NCBI GenBank assembly: GCA_022013395.1
Contig: JAKLQL010000440.1
Location: forward strand, 1-12,465
From: Acetobacterium sp.
Lineage (GTDB): Bacteria > Bacillota > Clostridia > Eubacteriales > Eubacteriaceae
Direction: 5' to 3'
DNA length: 12,465 nucleotides
Translations under genes and position numbers: made by a program
The notes under the pieces: model-generated
Seen by the model: the letters and a program-made list of their open reading frames with translations, nothing else
Told to the model about the DNA's origin: nothing
The model's database searches: none
Part shown: piece by piece, positions 1 to 6,706 of the stretch
Layout: every line of letters begins with the position of its first letter
Numbering within the stretch: position 1 is the stretch's first letter

Positions 1-1141
1 AATCATCAACGGCATCATCAAGCCTCGCCTGTCGCATCCGTATTTCTTCATTCCCGAAAACATCCAGTTGAATCGGCGTTGAGTCCGGCACCAAATCGGT
101 CACCCGTACCCCCATCGATCGGATATCTGAGCTGAAATCATAATTGTTCTCAAATAATACGATGGCGGCTTCCGCTATTTCTTTGGTCAGATCCGATGGC
201 TTGCTAAGTTTCATTTGCCGGGTAAAACTTTCTAACTCTTTATTTCTAACATGGATGGCCACCGTTAGGCAATAACATCCGGTTTCTCTCAATCGCATGG
301 CTACGCTCTCGGTAAGCATATAAATGATAAATTTTACATCTTTCAGGTCTTTTAAATCCCGGGGGGTGGTGATGCTGTTCCCGATGCTCTTAAGGATCCG
401 TTCATTTCCATTATACTGCTCATTAAAAGGTTTAACCGGGCTGTCATCCAGGCCATTGGCAAATCGCCATAATACCATACCCATTTTGCCTAATTGGAGA
501 ACCAGAAAATCCGGAGATGTTTGCGCTAATTGACCGATGGTATAAATCCCATATTTCATCAGTTTTTTTTTGGTGGACCGACCAATATAGAGTAGATCGC
601 CAACTTCCTGGGCCCAGATAATTTTTTTATAATTATCCCGGGTAATAACCGTAATGGCATTCGGCTTCTGGTAATCTGAACCAAATTTGGCAAAGATCTT
701 ATTCCATGAAACACCGATGGAAACAGTGATCCCCAAATCATTTTGGATATCCTGGCTGACTTTTTGGGCTATTTCTTCCCCACTTCCATGAATTTTAACG
801 CTATTTGTAACATCGAACCAACTTTCATCCAAACCGAATGGCTCCACCTGATTAGAATAGCGGTTGTAGATCTTTCTGGCCAACCGAGAAAAACGCAAAT
901 ATAATTCATAATTAGGAGGCATAACCACCAGATTGGGACATTTCTGCCGGGCCTGCCATAAAGCTTCCCCTGTTTTGACACCTGCTTCCTTGGCTTTCTG
1001 ATTCTTCGCCAGAATGATCCCATGGCGTTTCTCGGGATTTCCGCCAACCGCTACTGGCAGATTTCTAATCTCGGGATGATACAGACATTCCACATTGGCA
1101 TAAAAACTATTTATATCTGAGTGTAAAATTACGCGTTCCAT
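1..1141 (-). CDS. dinB: Y-family DNA polymerase (Pol IV type), 3' end cut by window edge
   Basis: Error-prone translesion DNA polymerase acting at stalled forks or damaged template. The first 380 residues are visible; the C-terminal end lies off the left edge. Residues 7-18 carry the palm motif with metal-binding Asp9 and, five residues later, Tyr14 in the steric-gate position. Residues 100-112 (EPFGLDESWFDVT) hold the second acidic pair Asp105/Glu106. The segment SIGVSWNKIFAKFGSDYQKP (141-160) is typical of the palm of Firmicute Pol IV. A little-finger region follows from about 240, with QLDVFGNEE near 358-366 as in family C-termini, so perhaps only 30-40 residues are missing. The ATG at 1141 has an AAGGTG ribosome binding site 4 nt upstream. 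No frameshift is seen. The LexA-like box and promoter upstream suggest SOS control. Identification as a Y-family polymerase is secure; the exact subfamily is less so. Confidence 0.93.
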   Translation of the reverse strand, partial: MERVILHSDINSFYANVECLYHPEIRNLPVAVGGNPEKRHGIILAKNQKAKEAGVKTGEALWQARQKCPNLVVMPPNYELYLRFSRLARKIYNRYSNQVEPFGLDESWFDVTNSVKIHGSGEEIAQKVSQDIQNDLGITVSIGVSWNKIFAKFGSDYQKPNAITVITRDNYKKIIWAQEVGDLLYIGRSTKKKLMKYGIYTIGQLAQTSPDFLVLQLGKMGMVLWRFANGLDDSPVKPFNEQYNGNERILKSIGNSITTPRDLKDLKDVKFIIYMLTESVAMRLRETGCYCLTVAIHVRNKELESFTRQMKLSKPSDLTKEIAEAAIVLFENNYDFSSDIRSMGVRVTDLVPDSTPIQLDVFGNEEIRMRQARLDDAVDD

Positions 1142-1170
1142 GGCTCACCTTTTTTATTCCAGCCCAATTG

Positions 1171-1182
1171 GCACATATGTTC
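1171..1182 (-). promoter_or_regulatory. LexA (DinR)-like SOS box before dinB
   Basis: On the minus strand this reads GAACATATGTGC, one base away from the symmetric GAAC-N4-GTTC core of the Firmicute LexA box. It lies immediately downstream of the dinB -10 element, at about the transcription start, where a bound repressor would block transcription. The dinB family is commonly SOS-regulated. Binding itself is inferred. Confidence 0.65.
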
Positions 1183-1189
1183 TATATCT

Positions 1190-1219
1190 ATAATATACCC
1201 ATTTGTGATATTTTGTCAA
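1190..1219 (-). promoter_or_regulatory. dinB promoter
   Basis: A perfect minus-strand -35 TTGACA lies at 1214-1219. Two overlapping -10 choices follow: TATATT (1192-1197, 16-bp spacer) and TATTAT (1190-1195, 18-bp spacer). The LexA-like box begins about 8 nt further on. An 18-bp palindrome (arms TTAATCAT and ATGATTAA, 1236-1253) sits just upstream of the -35 and could be an additional protein site. Confidence 0.7.
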
Positions 1220-1286
1220 TGATCTTCTTTTATTTTTAATCATTTATGATTAACTTGCATGCTAATGAATATTATTGAGTAAATAA

Positions 1287-1322
1287 AAAAGTTCTGAAAC
1301 TATCGTTAGCTTCAGAACTTTT
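1287..1322 (-). terminator. Rho-independent terminator after the ferredoxin gene
   Basis: A perfect 12-bp stem (arms AAAAGTTCTGAA and TTCAGAACTTTT) with a 12-nt loop, about 32 nt past the ferredoxin stop codon. On the minus strand the stem runs straight into a T-rich tract, as expected for an intrinsic terminator. It separates the ferredoxin unit from the dinB promoter. Confidence 0.85.
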
Positions 1323-1354
1323 ATAATTTCCATATCAAATAATCGTGGCTATTA

Positions 1355-1543
1355 TCATTCAACTGTTATTGCGCTCACCGGGCATTCATCTTGTGCTTCG
1401 ATTGCGGAATCTTCTAATTCCTGAGGAATCACATCAACAATGACAACTGCTATGTTTTCACCATCTAATTCAAATACTTCCGGGCAAACCGATTCACACA
1501 GTCCACATCCGATACACGCTTCTCTATCAACAATCGCTTTCAT
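1355..1543 (-). CDS. Single-cluster [4Fe-4S] ferredoxin
   Basis: Small soluble electron carrier of 62 residues, the usual size for monocluster ferredoxins. Cys10, Cys13 and Cys16 (CIGCGLC) plus Cys54 (ECPVSAI) form the expected cluster ligands. Cys20, in VCP, corresponds to the cysteine that in some relatives, such as the Thermotoga protein, forms a disulfide; no second cysteine is available here, so it would be free. The protein is strongly acidic (about a quarter Asp/Glu), as expected for docking to redox partners. I chose ATG 1543 over an in-frame TTG at 1552 because GGAGG lies 9 nt before the ATG but only 1 nt before the TTG. It lies 62 nt downstream of the Cys-rich mini-protein gene in the same direction and may share its transcript. 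Its electron partner cannot be told from the context. Confidence 0.95.
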   Translation of the reverse strand: MKAIVDREACIGCGLCESVCPEVFELDGENIAVVIVDVIPQELEDSAIEAQDECPVSAITVE

Positions 1544-1605
1544 TTTAAACAACCTCCAAAATTCGAATTATTTGTTATTTAATTTATATACCCAATTTTA
1601 AAATT

Positions 1606-1773
1606 TTAATACTTCTTTTTTCCCCAACATTTTCCACAAGTTAAACAGGACCGTGTGCCAAAATCGTTGCAAAGCCGACTTTTTTTATCATCCGAATCGC
1701 TTTCTACTTCCCAGAAAAGGATTTCTTTTTGAATTTTTTTTATCAGACCGCTCTTTCTTTTCTTCTTATCCAT
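1606..1773 (-). CDS. 55-residue basic Cys-rich mini-protein, unknown function
   Basis: A short reading frame with an excellent ribosome binding site (AAAGGAGGTG, 7 nt before ATG 1773). The product begins with a Lys/Arg-rich stretch (MDKKKRKSG), then a short helix-like segment (IKKIQKEILFWEVE), an acidic patch (SDSDD) and a C-terminal cluster of Cys35, Cys43, Cys46 and Cys49 (RSCLTCGKCWG), spaced C-x7-C-x2-C-x2-C. Four such cysteines could hold an Fe-S cluster or a zinc ion. I do not recognise the family. It has its own putative promoter, and the ferredoxin gene lies 62 nt downstream, so a redox-related role or metal-protein assembly is possible but only inferred. The strong ribosome binding site and the clean stop make it a likely real gene. 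Confidence 0.72.
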   Translation of the reverse strand: MDKKKRKSGLIKKIQKEILFWEVESDSDDKKSRLCNDFGTRSCLTCGKCWGKKKY

Positions 1774-1832
1774 CTGACACCACCTCCTTTCACAATTATT
1801 AGTTGACTCAACCTAATCTTGTGATTGCCCCT

Positions 1833-1861
1833 ATTATATCGGTGCAATTGATTTTTATTCG
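1833..1861 (-). promoter_or_regulatory. Putative promoter of the mini-protein/ferredoxin unit
   Basis: A perfect minus-strand TATAAT lies at 1833-1838, about 60 nt before the mini-protein start. At 17-bp spacing the -35 position (1856-1861) reads CGAATA, a poor match to TTGACA. A good -10 with a weak -35 covered by an inverted repeat is the pattern expected of an activator-dependent promoter. Confidence 0.5.
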
Positions 1862-1879
1862 TAGCTACGGCTACGAATA
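1856..1879. promoter_or_regulatory. Inverted-repeat operator candidate over the -35 region
   Basis: Two perfect 10-bp arms (TATTCGTAGC and GCTACGAATA) separated by TACG. This GC-containing palindrome stands out in an AT-rich spacer. It overlaps and extends upstream of the predicted -35 of the minus-strand unit, so it most likely binds a dimeric regulator. As RNA it could also fold, but no T-tract follows, so a terminator is unlikely. The regulator is not identifiable here. Confidence 0.55.
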
Positions 1880-2203
1880 TTACGTTTATTTAAAAAATCA
1901 TCATCGATAAAAATAAAGAATAACTCGCTTGCCAACAAAACGCTATCTAAATATAACCAAAACGCTTTCGCATGGAATAGTTATCTGCAAAATTAAAAAT
2001 TGCCATACCCCATACGAAAAAGATTGAATAAATTTTGATTAAAAAGTACAATAATATAAGCATTTTTTAATCAATTCAGAATAACCATCTCCCCTACAAC
2101 ATAAAAGTATTAAATAAAAAACATCTGTCAGTGTAATGAAGCTTTATTGTGGTTAGTCTGAATTTTCATAATTAACAGATCGTTAGAAATTTGGAGAAAA
2201 TAA
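1880..2203. other. AT-rich divergent intergenic region
   Basis: No convincing gene is seen in these 324 bases. It separates the minus-strand mini-protein/ferredoxin unit from the plus-strand EAL gene. It contains a direct repeat CAAAACGCT at 1936-1944 and 1958-1966, 22 bp apart (two helix turns), and an 11-bp inverted repeat (2035-2045 and 2064-2074, arms TTGATTAAAAA and TTTTTAATCAA). The EAL promoter must lie here, but I see no strong consensus. I looked for c-di-GMP riboswitch core features and saw none. Confidence 0.6.
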
Positions 2204-3475
2204 TTGAAAATATCTAAAAGTGAAAATCTTGCTTCAGAGAAAAAACTTAATATCAGGGAAGTCATTGAACAAAAAAATCTAGTGGCTTACTTTCAACCTA
2301 TAATGTCGGTGACCGGAAAAAAAACCCTTGGTCTGGAAGGCTTAATCCGCGGGATTAAACCGGGCACTGAACAACTGATATCACCAAAACTACTGTTTGA
2401 CACCGCTTATGAAGAGGGCTTGGCTACCGAACTTGATCGCGCCTGCCGAGACAAGGTTTTAGCAGCTTTCAAACGTTATTATGACGCCGATCAGGATCTG
2501 CTTTTATTTATAAACCTGGATACCTCCATTATCGATGAAGTGGGTGGATCTAATTATCTGAACGAACAAGTCAGCCAAAGTAGGATTAATCCCAAAAATA
2601 TTGTCATTGAAATCAATGAATCCAAGTCATTGGATACCTTCGCCCTCACCCAATTTGTAACTACCTATAAAGAATATGGTTTTTTAATTGCTCTGGATGA
2701 CGTGGGCGCTGGTTTTTCGAATATGGATCGGATTGCCGAACTAAAGCCGGATATCGTTAAAATTGATCGGTCGATTATTAAAAGCATGGATTTTATCTAT
2801 CATAAGCAGGAAGTTTTTAAGTCTCTTGTTAATTTAACCAATAAGATTGGTGCGTTAATTATTGCCGAAGGCGTCGAAACCAAGCAGGAAGCCATCCAGG
2901 TGTTAAAGCTGGGCGGTCAAGTTATTCAGGGTTATTATTTTTCCAAACCGAAGAAGGACTTCATCCTCAATGATGAAATTATTAGAAAAACTGCCCATGT
3001 GGTTGATGAATATAAAGAACTGTTACTCAGCGAAATGGACGACTATAATCGAAAATGTTTGGCTTACACGCAAACGGTGAATTGTATGATAAAGGCTATT
3101 GCTATGGCTAAAGGGTCTGAGGCTGAATTTGACCGACAGCTACTGGAATGTATCCAGGCTTCAGGATTAGTGGATTGCGCCTATGTCTTGGATGAAGCTG
3201 GCATTCAATGCAGTGAAACAGTGGGCGCCAAAAACATTGGTGCCTGCGAAAAACTGGTTTTTCATTCGGCCAAAATCGGTGTGGATCATTCAATTAAAAA
3301 TTTCTATTATAATTTAGTTAAACGAAAACAAGATACTTACATCACTGAACCCTATGTGTCAATGGCCACTGGCAGCCTGTGCATCACCTATTCAAAAGTT
3401 TTTAAACACTTAAATAAAAAATATATCTTATGTGTGGATTTTCTGGAAAAGCAGCAAAACCTATCCGTCAGTTAA
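2204..3475 (+). CDS. c-di-GMP phosphodiesterase, EAL domain with C-terminal Cache/PAS-like domain (YkuI type)
   Basis: Predicted cytoplasmic enzyme hydrolysing cyclic di-GMP to pGpG. The EAL domain spans about residues 17-250. The signature is EGL (Glu45) in place of EAL. Further catalytic or metal-binding positions all appear present: Asn104 (INLD), Glu136 (EINES), Asp165-Asp166 (ALDDVGAGFS), Lys186 (VKIDRS), Glu222 (AEGVET) and Gln242 (QGYYFSKP). An active enzyme is therefore likely. Residues about 265-423 resemble the EAL-associated domain of YkuI-type proteins, with the Cache-like segment TEPYVSMATGSLCITYS near 372-388; this could sense a ligand. No GGDEF domain and no membrane helix are seen. 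The start is TTG, supported by GGAG 7 nt upstream. The 423-residue length fits the YkuI group. The gene stands alone and is the only plus-strand gene in the window. Confidence 0.9.
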   Translation: MKISKSENLASEKKLNIREVIEQKNLVAYFQPIMSVTGKKTLGLEGLIRGIKPGTEQLISPKLLFDTAYEEGLATELDRACRDKVLAAFKRYYDADQDLLLFINLDTSIIDEVGGSNYLNEQVSQSRINPKNIVIEINESKSLDTFALTQFVTTYKEYGFLIALDDVGAGFSNMDRIAELKPDIVKIDRSIIKSMDFIYHKQEVFKSLVNLTNKIGALIIAEGVETKQEAIQVLKLGGQVIQGYYFSKPKKDFILNDEIIRKTAHVVDEYKELLLSEMDDYNRKCLAYTQTVNCMIKAIAMAKGSEAEFDRQLLECIQASGLVDCAYVLDEAGIQCSETVGAKNIGACEKLVFHSAKIGVDHSIKNFYYNLVKRKQDTYITEPYVSMATGSLCITYSKVFKHLNKKYILCVDFLEKQQNLSVS

Positions 3476-3539
3476 GCCCGATTCCGGCCTGCTTGGCGAT
3501 TGCTTGATTGCTGTCAGTTTAACACTGTATTAAACAATT

Positions 3540-3587
3540 AAAATGGAACAATTTGACTTTATTAATTACAAATCGTCCCATTTTTTT
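3540..3587. terminator. Two-way terminator between the EAL gene and the ABC operon
   Basis: Arms at 3543-3555 and 3569-3581 form a 13-bp stem, extended by an A-run on the left and a T-run on the right. On the plus strand it is followed by seven T's but has two A-C mismatches. On the minus strand the same positions become G-U pairs, so the stem is complete and is followed by TTTTAATT. It can therefore serve the converging EAL and ABC transcripts. Confidence 0.8.
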
Positions 3588-3644
3588 ATGTATTAAATTA
3601 TTTTTCCCCAATCAGCCATCACTTATTTGGTATGCGGATATTAA

Positions 3645-4364
3645 TCAAACAATCTCACATAACCAGTCATCCAGTTCGCTTTCCCGGTCGGCTCCCACCG
3701 CAAATTCTTTGCTGGCAGCAATTTGCCCATCCCTGATATAAATTACTTTTTTTGCTCTGGCAGCGACCCGCTGATCATGGGTAACCGTCATAATAGTCAT
3801 ACCCTCTCGGTTCAAATCTTCCAGAATTGCCAGCACCTGATCGGTGGCTCCGCTATTCAGTGCCCCGGTGGGTTCATCCAGAAACAGCATCCCGGGATTG
3901 TTGATCATGGCACGGCAAATGGATGCTCGTTGCAGCTGACCGCCGGAGACTTCCCGGATATCCCGATCTTCAATCGCTTCAATCTCCATCCGCTTCATTA
4001 ATGCCGACGCCCGTTTTCGGATGTCCTCTGCCGATTCTTTTTTTGCCACCAGACCAGGAAGAATAATGTTATCAAAAATCGAAAGATTCTTTAACATCTG
4101 AGCATTCTGAAAAACAAATCCCATTTTAATCAGCCGAAATCTTGATAATTCAACCTCCTGCATGTCAGATATACTAACACCTTCAAACAATACCTGACCG
4201 GCACTGATGGTGTCCATTCCGCTGATACTGTAGAGCAGGGTCGACTTCCCGGAACCGGAAGTCCCCATCACGGCAACAAAATCGCCTTTTTTAATTTCAA
4301 ATGATATGTCCTCAAGTACCGGTGATTCTTTAAACGACTTACTGATTTTTTCAACTTTTAACAT
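3645..4364 (-). CDS. ABC transporter ATP-binding protein (MacB/LolD-like)
   Basis: The 239-residue ATPase that powers the permease encoded just upstream. All motifs are intact: Walker A GTSGSGKST (34-42), Q-loop Gln86 (FVFQNAQ), signature VSGGQLQRA (139-147), Walker B MLFLDEPTGALN (159-170, Asp163 and catalytic Glu164) and switch His196 (THD). Length and the DEPTGALN form place it in the MacB/LolD/FtsE-like class that works with FtsX-type permeases in export or mechanotransmission, not nutrient import. ATG 4364 has AGGAG 8 nt upstream. The gap to the permease stop codon is 11 nt, and the gene is last in its operon, ahead of the two-way terminator. The substrate is unknown; control by the TetR protein suggests a toxic compound, lipid or peptide. 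Confidence 0.95.
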   Translation of the reverse strand: MLKVEKISKSFKESPVLEDISFEIKKGDFVAVMGTSGSGKSTLLYSISGMDTISAGQVLFEGVSISDMQEVELSRFRLIKMGFVFQNAQMLKNLSIFDNIILPGLVAKKESAEDIRKRASALMKRMEIEAIEDRDIREVSGGQLQRASICRAMINNPGMLFLDEPTGALNSGATDQVLAILEDLNREGMTIMTVTHDQRVAARAKKVIYIRDGQIAASKEFAVGADRESELDDWLCEIV

Positions 4365-4375
4365 AATTTCAACTC

Positions 4376-6706
4376 CTATTCCATTATCTGATCTTTAATA
4401 TGATCGTTTCTGACTGCTCTGGTTCCCATTACCACGGTGAACAAAACCACCAGCAGTTGGACTGCCGGGCAAAGCAGATAGGCAGTTAGTGGTTCAACCA
4501 ACAGGGTTATTTTTGATGCCCCCATGGATGACAGCATCCAACCGAAAATAACTTCACCCAATGAATTAGCCAGAACCGTTCCAACAACAATTGCCAGGCC
4601 TTGAATCACCAGAATCCGGATGCCCAACTGAATTTGGATGTCGCGGTTTGAAAAGCCCATTGATTTTTTAATGGCAATGGCACTGTGCTCCCGGGCTGTG
4701 ACAAGCTGCAGAAACATGACAGTAATCAGTATGCTTAACAGTAATGAAATGGCGATGGCTGAACGTTCCACCAGACTCATATTATCGGTAATGCCCCCAA
4801 GGGTCTGGGCAATGAAGGCGCTGACCGGGGTTATTTTGCTGTCGGTAAGCAGACTTCTCAATGCATCGGTTTTTTTCTCAATATCAACGCCGTCCCGCAC
4901 ATCCAGATAAATAATATAAACTTCCACATCCTTTTCAGCAAAATCAATGGCTGCTTTGGCGGTCTTTCCGCCGTAGGTAATGTCCTGATAAATACCACAG
5001 ACGGTAAAGGTCAGATTTTGTCCCTGATAAACAACGGTTATCGTGTCGCCAACTTTTTTGCCTAATGCTATCCCATTCATATAGGAGAGCGCCATTTCTT
5101 GGCTCTCAACCGGCGCCCTCCCCTCCAGATATACTAACGGAAAAACCGACTCATCACCGCTTTCCACCCGAAGATATTCCCACTCACCGGCGGCATTTTG
5201 CGACTGGACGTAGCCATTTTTGTAAATAGCCACTTTGGAAGTTTCTGAATCATTCTCCAGATAGGATAAAGCCGCATCTTTTTGCTGCGTCAGTTTTTCG
5301 CTGTACTGGATATCTATGCGAATATCAGATTCGCCAATCCCCATATAAGTAATAAAAGAGGGGTTTTCTATGGTATGCTTCATATTCATGGGCAGTAGAA
5401 TCAAAAATGAAGCCGCCATAAAGACCAGAAAGATCACAATATATTCATTCCATTTACATTTCAATTCGCCGAATGCCATGGTTCGGTTAGGATGCTTCAG
5501 CCCTGATGCCGGTAACGAATAGTGGCCTTCTTTTTTGATGTTTTCTTGACCCCGCAGCAGTTCCACGACCGTGCTTTTAAGATTCTTGCGAATGATTCGA
5601 TGGCACCCTAATACCACCATCAAGCTGAGCAGTGTCACCCCGATAAGCGGAAATACCCATTGCATCCACCCCTCGGTTCCCTGTCCACAATACCTGATCA
5701 CTGAGGCTGAAAAGAAATCGCCAAATGGGATGGCAGCCAGATAGCCGATTACAACGGACATCAGCACCAGAATAATATATTTTATCTGATAGAGAGCCTC
5801 AATGCTTTTACCCGGAAATCCCATCGCTTTCATCTCACCGATGGTCACATGCTCTTCGGCCAGGGGTGCCCGGGTGATATACGATAAACACAGCAGCGCA
5901 ATGACGATCAACAGCATACTGATGGCAATAATAATAAAGGCCACCAGACCATAGGACAAGGCATTGAGCATGGTCAGCAGACTACCTGTTATGGCCACCC
6001 CGTTGGACGGCATCGCCGCATCCATATAATCTTTCTCCAAAACGGCTGTGGAGGTGCCATCTTTAAGCAGGAATTCAAAACAATATTCCCATTCACCGAT
6101 GTGACGGCTGATATCCTCCAGATCAGTTGGGCTGATCAAGAAGCGCTTTGATGATGCCAGCGCCACGTTCATCTGGGCGTCGCGGATGAGCGTTGATACT
6201 CTCAGTTCCTTGTTGAAATCATCCCCTTGCAAGCTAATCACATCGCCAACTTGGATGCCAAGTTCCTCAGCGTAATAAACCGGTACTCCGATTTCGCCAT
6301 CACTGACAACCGCCCGTTCATTGTTCATATTCAGGAGATAATCAAAGCCTTCATTCTGAACAACAAAACCATTGTCCATCAGACACTTTTTCAGGGTTTC
6401 CCCCTGATAACTGATATTGGCATTGCCGACATTCAGCATTCGCACGGTTAGCGCATCTTCGATATAATCATGGCTGCTCACAAAGTTTTCCACGGCTTCT
6501 TCGTCATAGGTACCCTTATGCATCTGCAAATATTCCGGGGGCACAGCCAGTTCATCCAGCCCATTTAGTGACGAAAACATTGTCCCGGCAACCCGTAATC
6601 CCCCGGCCATCAAGAGGGCCGAAAGAATCAGAAATACCGCCAGAGCAGTAGTGATGACCCGGTTTCGTTTAAAGTCCTTTTGGACAAGATTCAACAACAG
6701 TTTCAT
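4376..6706 (-). CDS. FtsX/MacB-like ABC transporter permease, two FtsX modules
   Basis: A 776-residue membrane protein, partner of the ATPase gene 11 nt downstream. An N-terminal helix (about 17-37) is followed by a large extracytoplasmic domain (about 40-240), then three helices (about 247-277, 307-330 and 350-368). A second module starts with a helix at about 422-440, an extracytoplasmic domain (about 445-640) and three helices (about 650-670, 698-720 and 740-762). Each module has the FtsX cytoplasmic element before its second helix: IGEMKAMGFPGKS near 289-301 and IAIKKSMGFSNRD near 677-689. This makes eight helices in a 1+3+1+3 arrangement, as in duplicated FtsX permeases of Gram-positive bacteria. 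The start at 6706 lies inside the 3' end of the MFS gene (38-bp overlap), with GGAGG 12 nt upstream, suggesting coupled translation. Exported substrate unknown. Confidence 0.92.
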   Translation of the reverse strand: MKLLLNLVQKDFKRNRVITTALAVFLILSALLMAGGLRVAGTMFSSLNGLDELAVPPEYLQMHKGTYDEEAVENFVSSHDYIEDALTVRMLNVGNANISYQGETLKKCLMDNGFVVQNEGFDYLLNMNNERAVVSDGEIGVPVYYAEELGIQVGDVISLQGDDFNKELRVSTLIRDAQMNVALASSKRFLISPTDLEDISRHIGEWEYCFEFLLKDGTSTAVLEKDYMDAAMPSNGVAITGSLLTMLNALSYGLVAFIIIAISMLLIVIALLCLSYITRAPLAEEHVTIGEMKAMGFPGKSIEALYQIKYIILVLMSVVIGYLAAIPFGDFFSASVIRYCGQGTEGWMQWVFPLIGVTLLSLMVVLGCHRIIRKNLKSTVVELLRGQENIKKEGHYSLPASGLKHPNRTMAFGELKCKWNEYIVIFLVFMAASFLILLPMNMKHTIENPSFITYMGIGESDIRIDIQYSEKLTQQKDAALSYLENDSETSKVAIYKNGYVQSQNAAGEWEYLRVESGDESVFPLVYLEGRAPVESQEMALSYMNGIALGKKVGDTITVVYQGQNLTFTVCGIYQDITYGGKTAKAAIDFAEKDVEVYIIYLDVRDGVDIEKKTDALRSLLTDSKITPVSAFIAQTLGGITDNMSLVERSAIAISLLLSILITVMFLQLVTAREHSAIAIKKSMGFSNRDIQIQLGIRILVIQGLAIVVGTVLANSLGEVIFGWMLSSMGASKITLLVEPLTAYLLCPAVQLLVVLFTVVMGTRAVRNDHIKDQIME

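Noticed and set aside
1544..1552. TTG start that would add three residues to the ferredoxin
   Set aside because: It lies 1 nt after GGAGG, too close; ATG 1543 has 9-nt spacing.
2035..2074. AT-rich inverted repeat as a terminator
   Set aside because: Weak A-T stem with an 18-nt loop, no T-tract after the stem on either strand, and no gene ending nearby.
1880..2203. c-di-GMP riboswitch before the EAL gene
   Set aside because: I could not find the conserved core of either known class in the leader.
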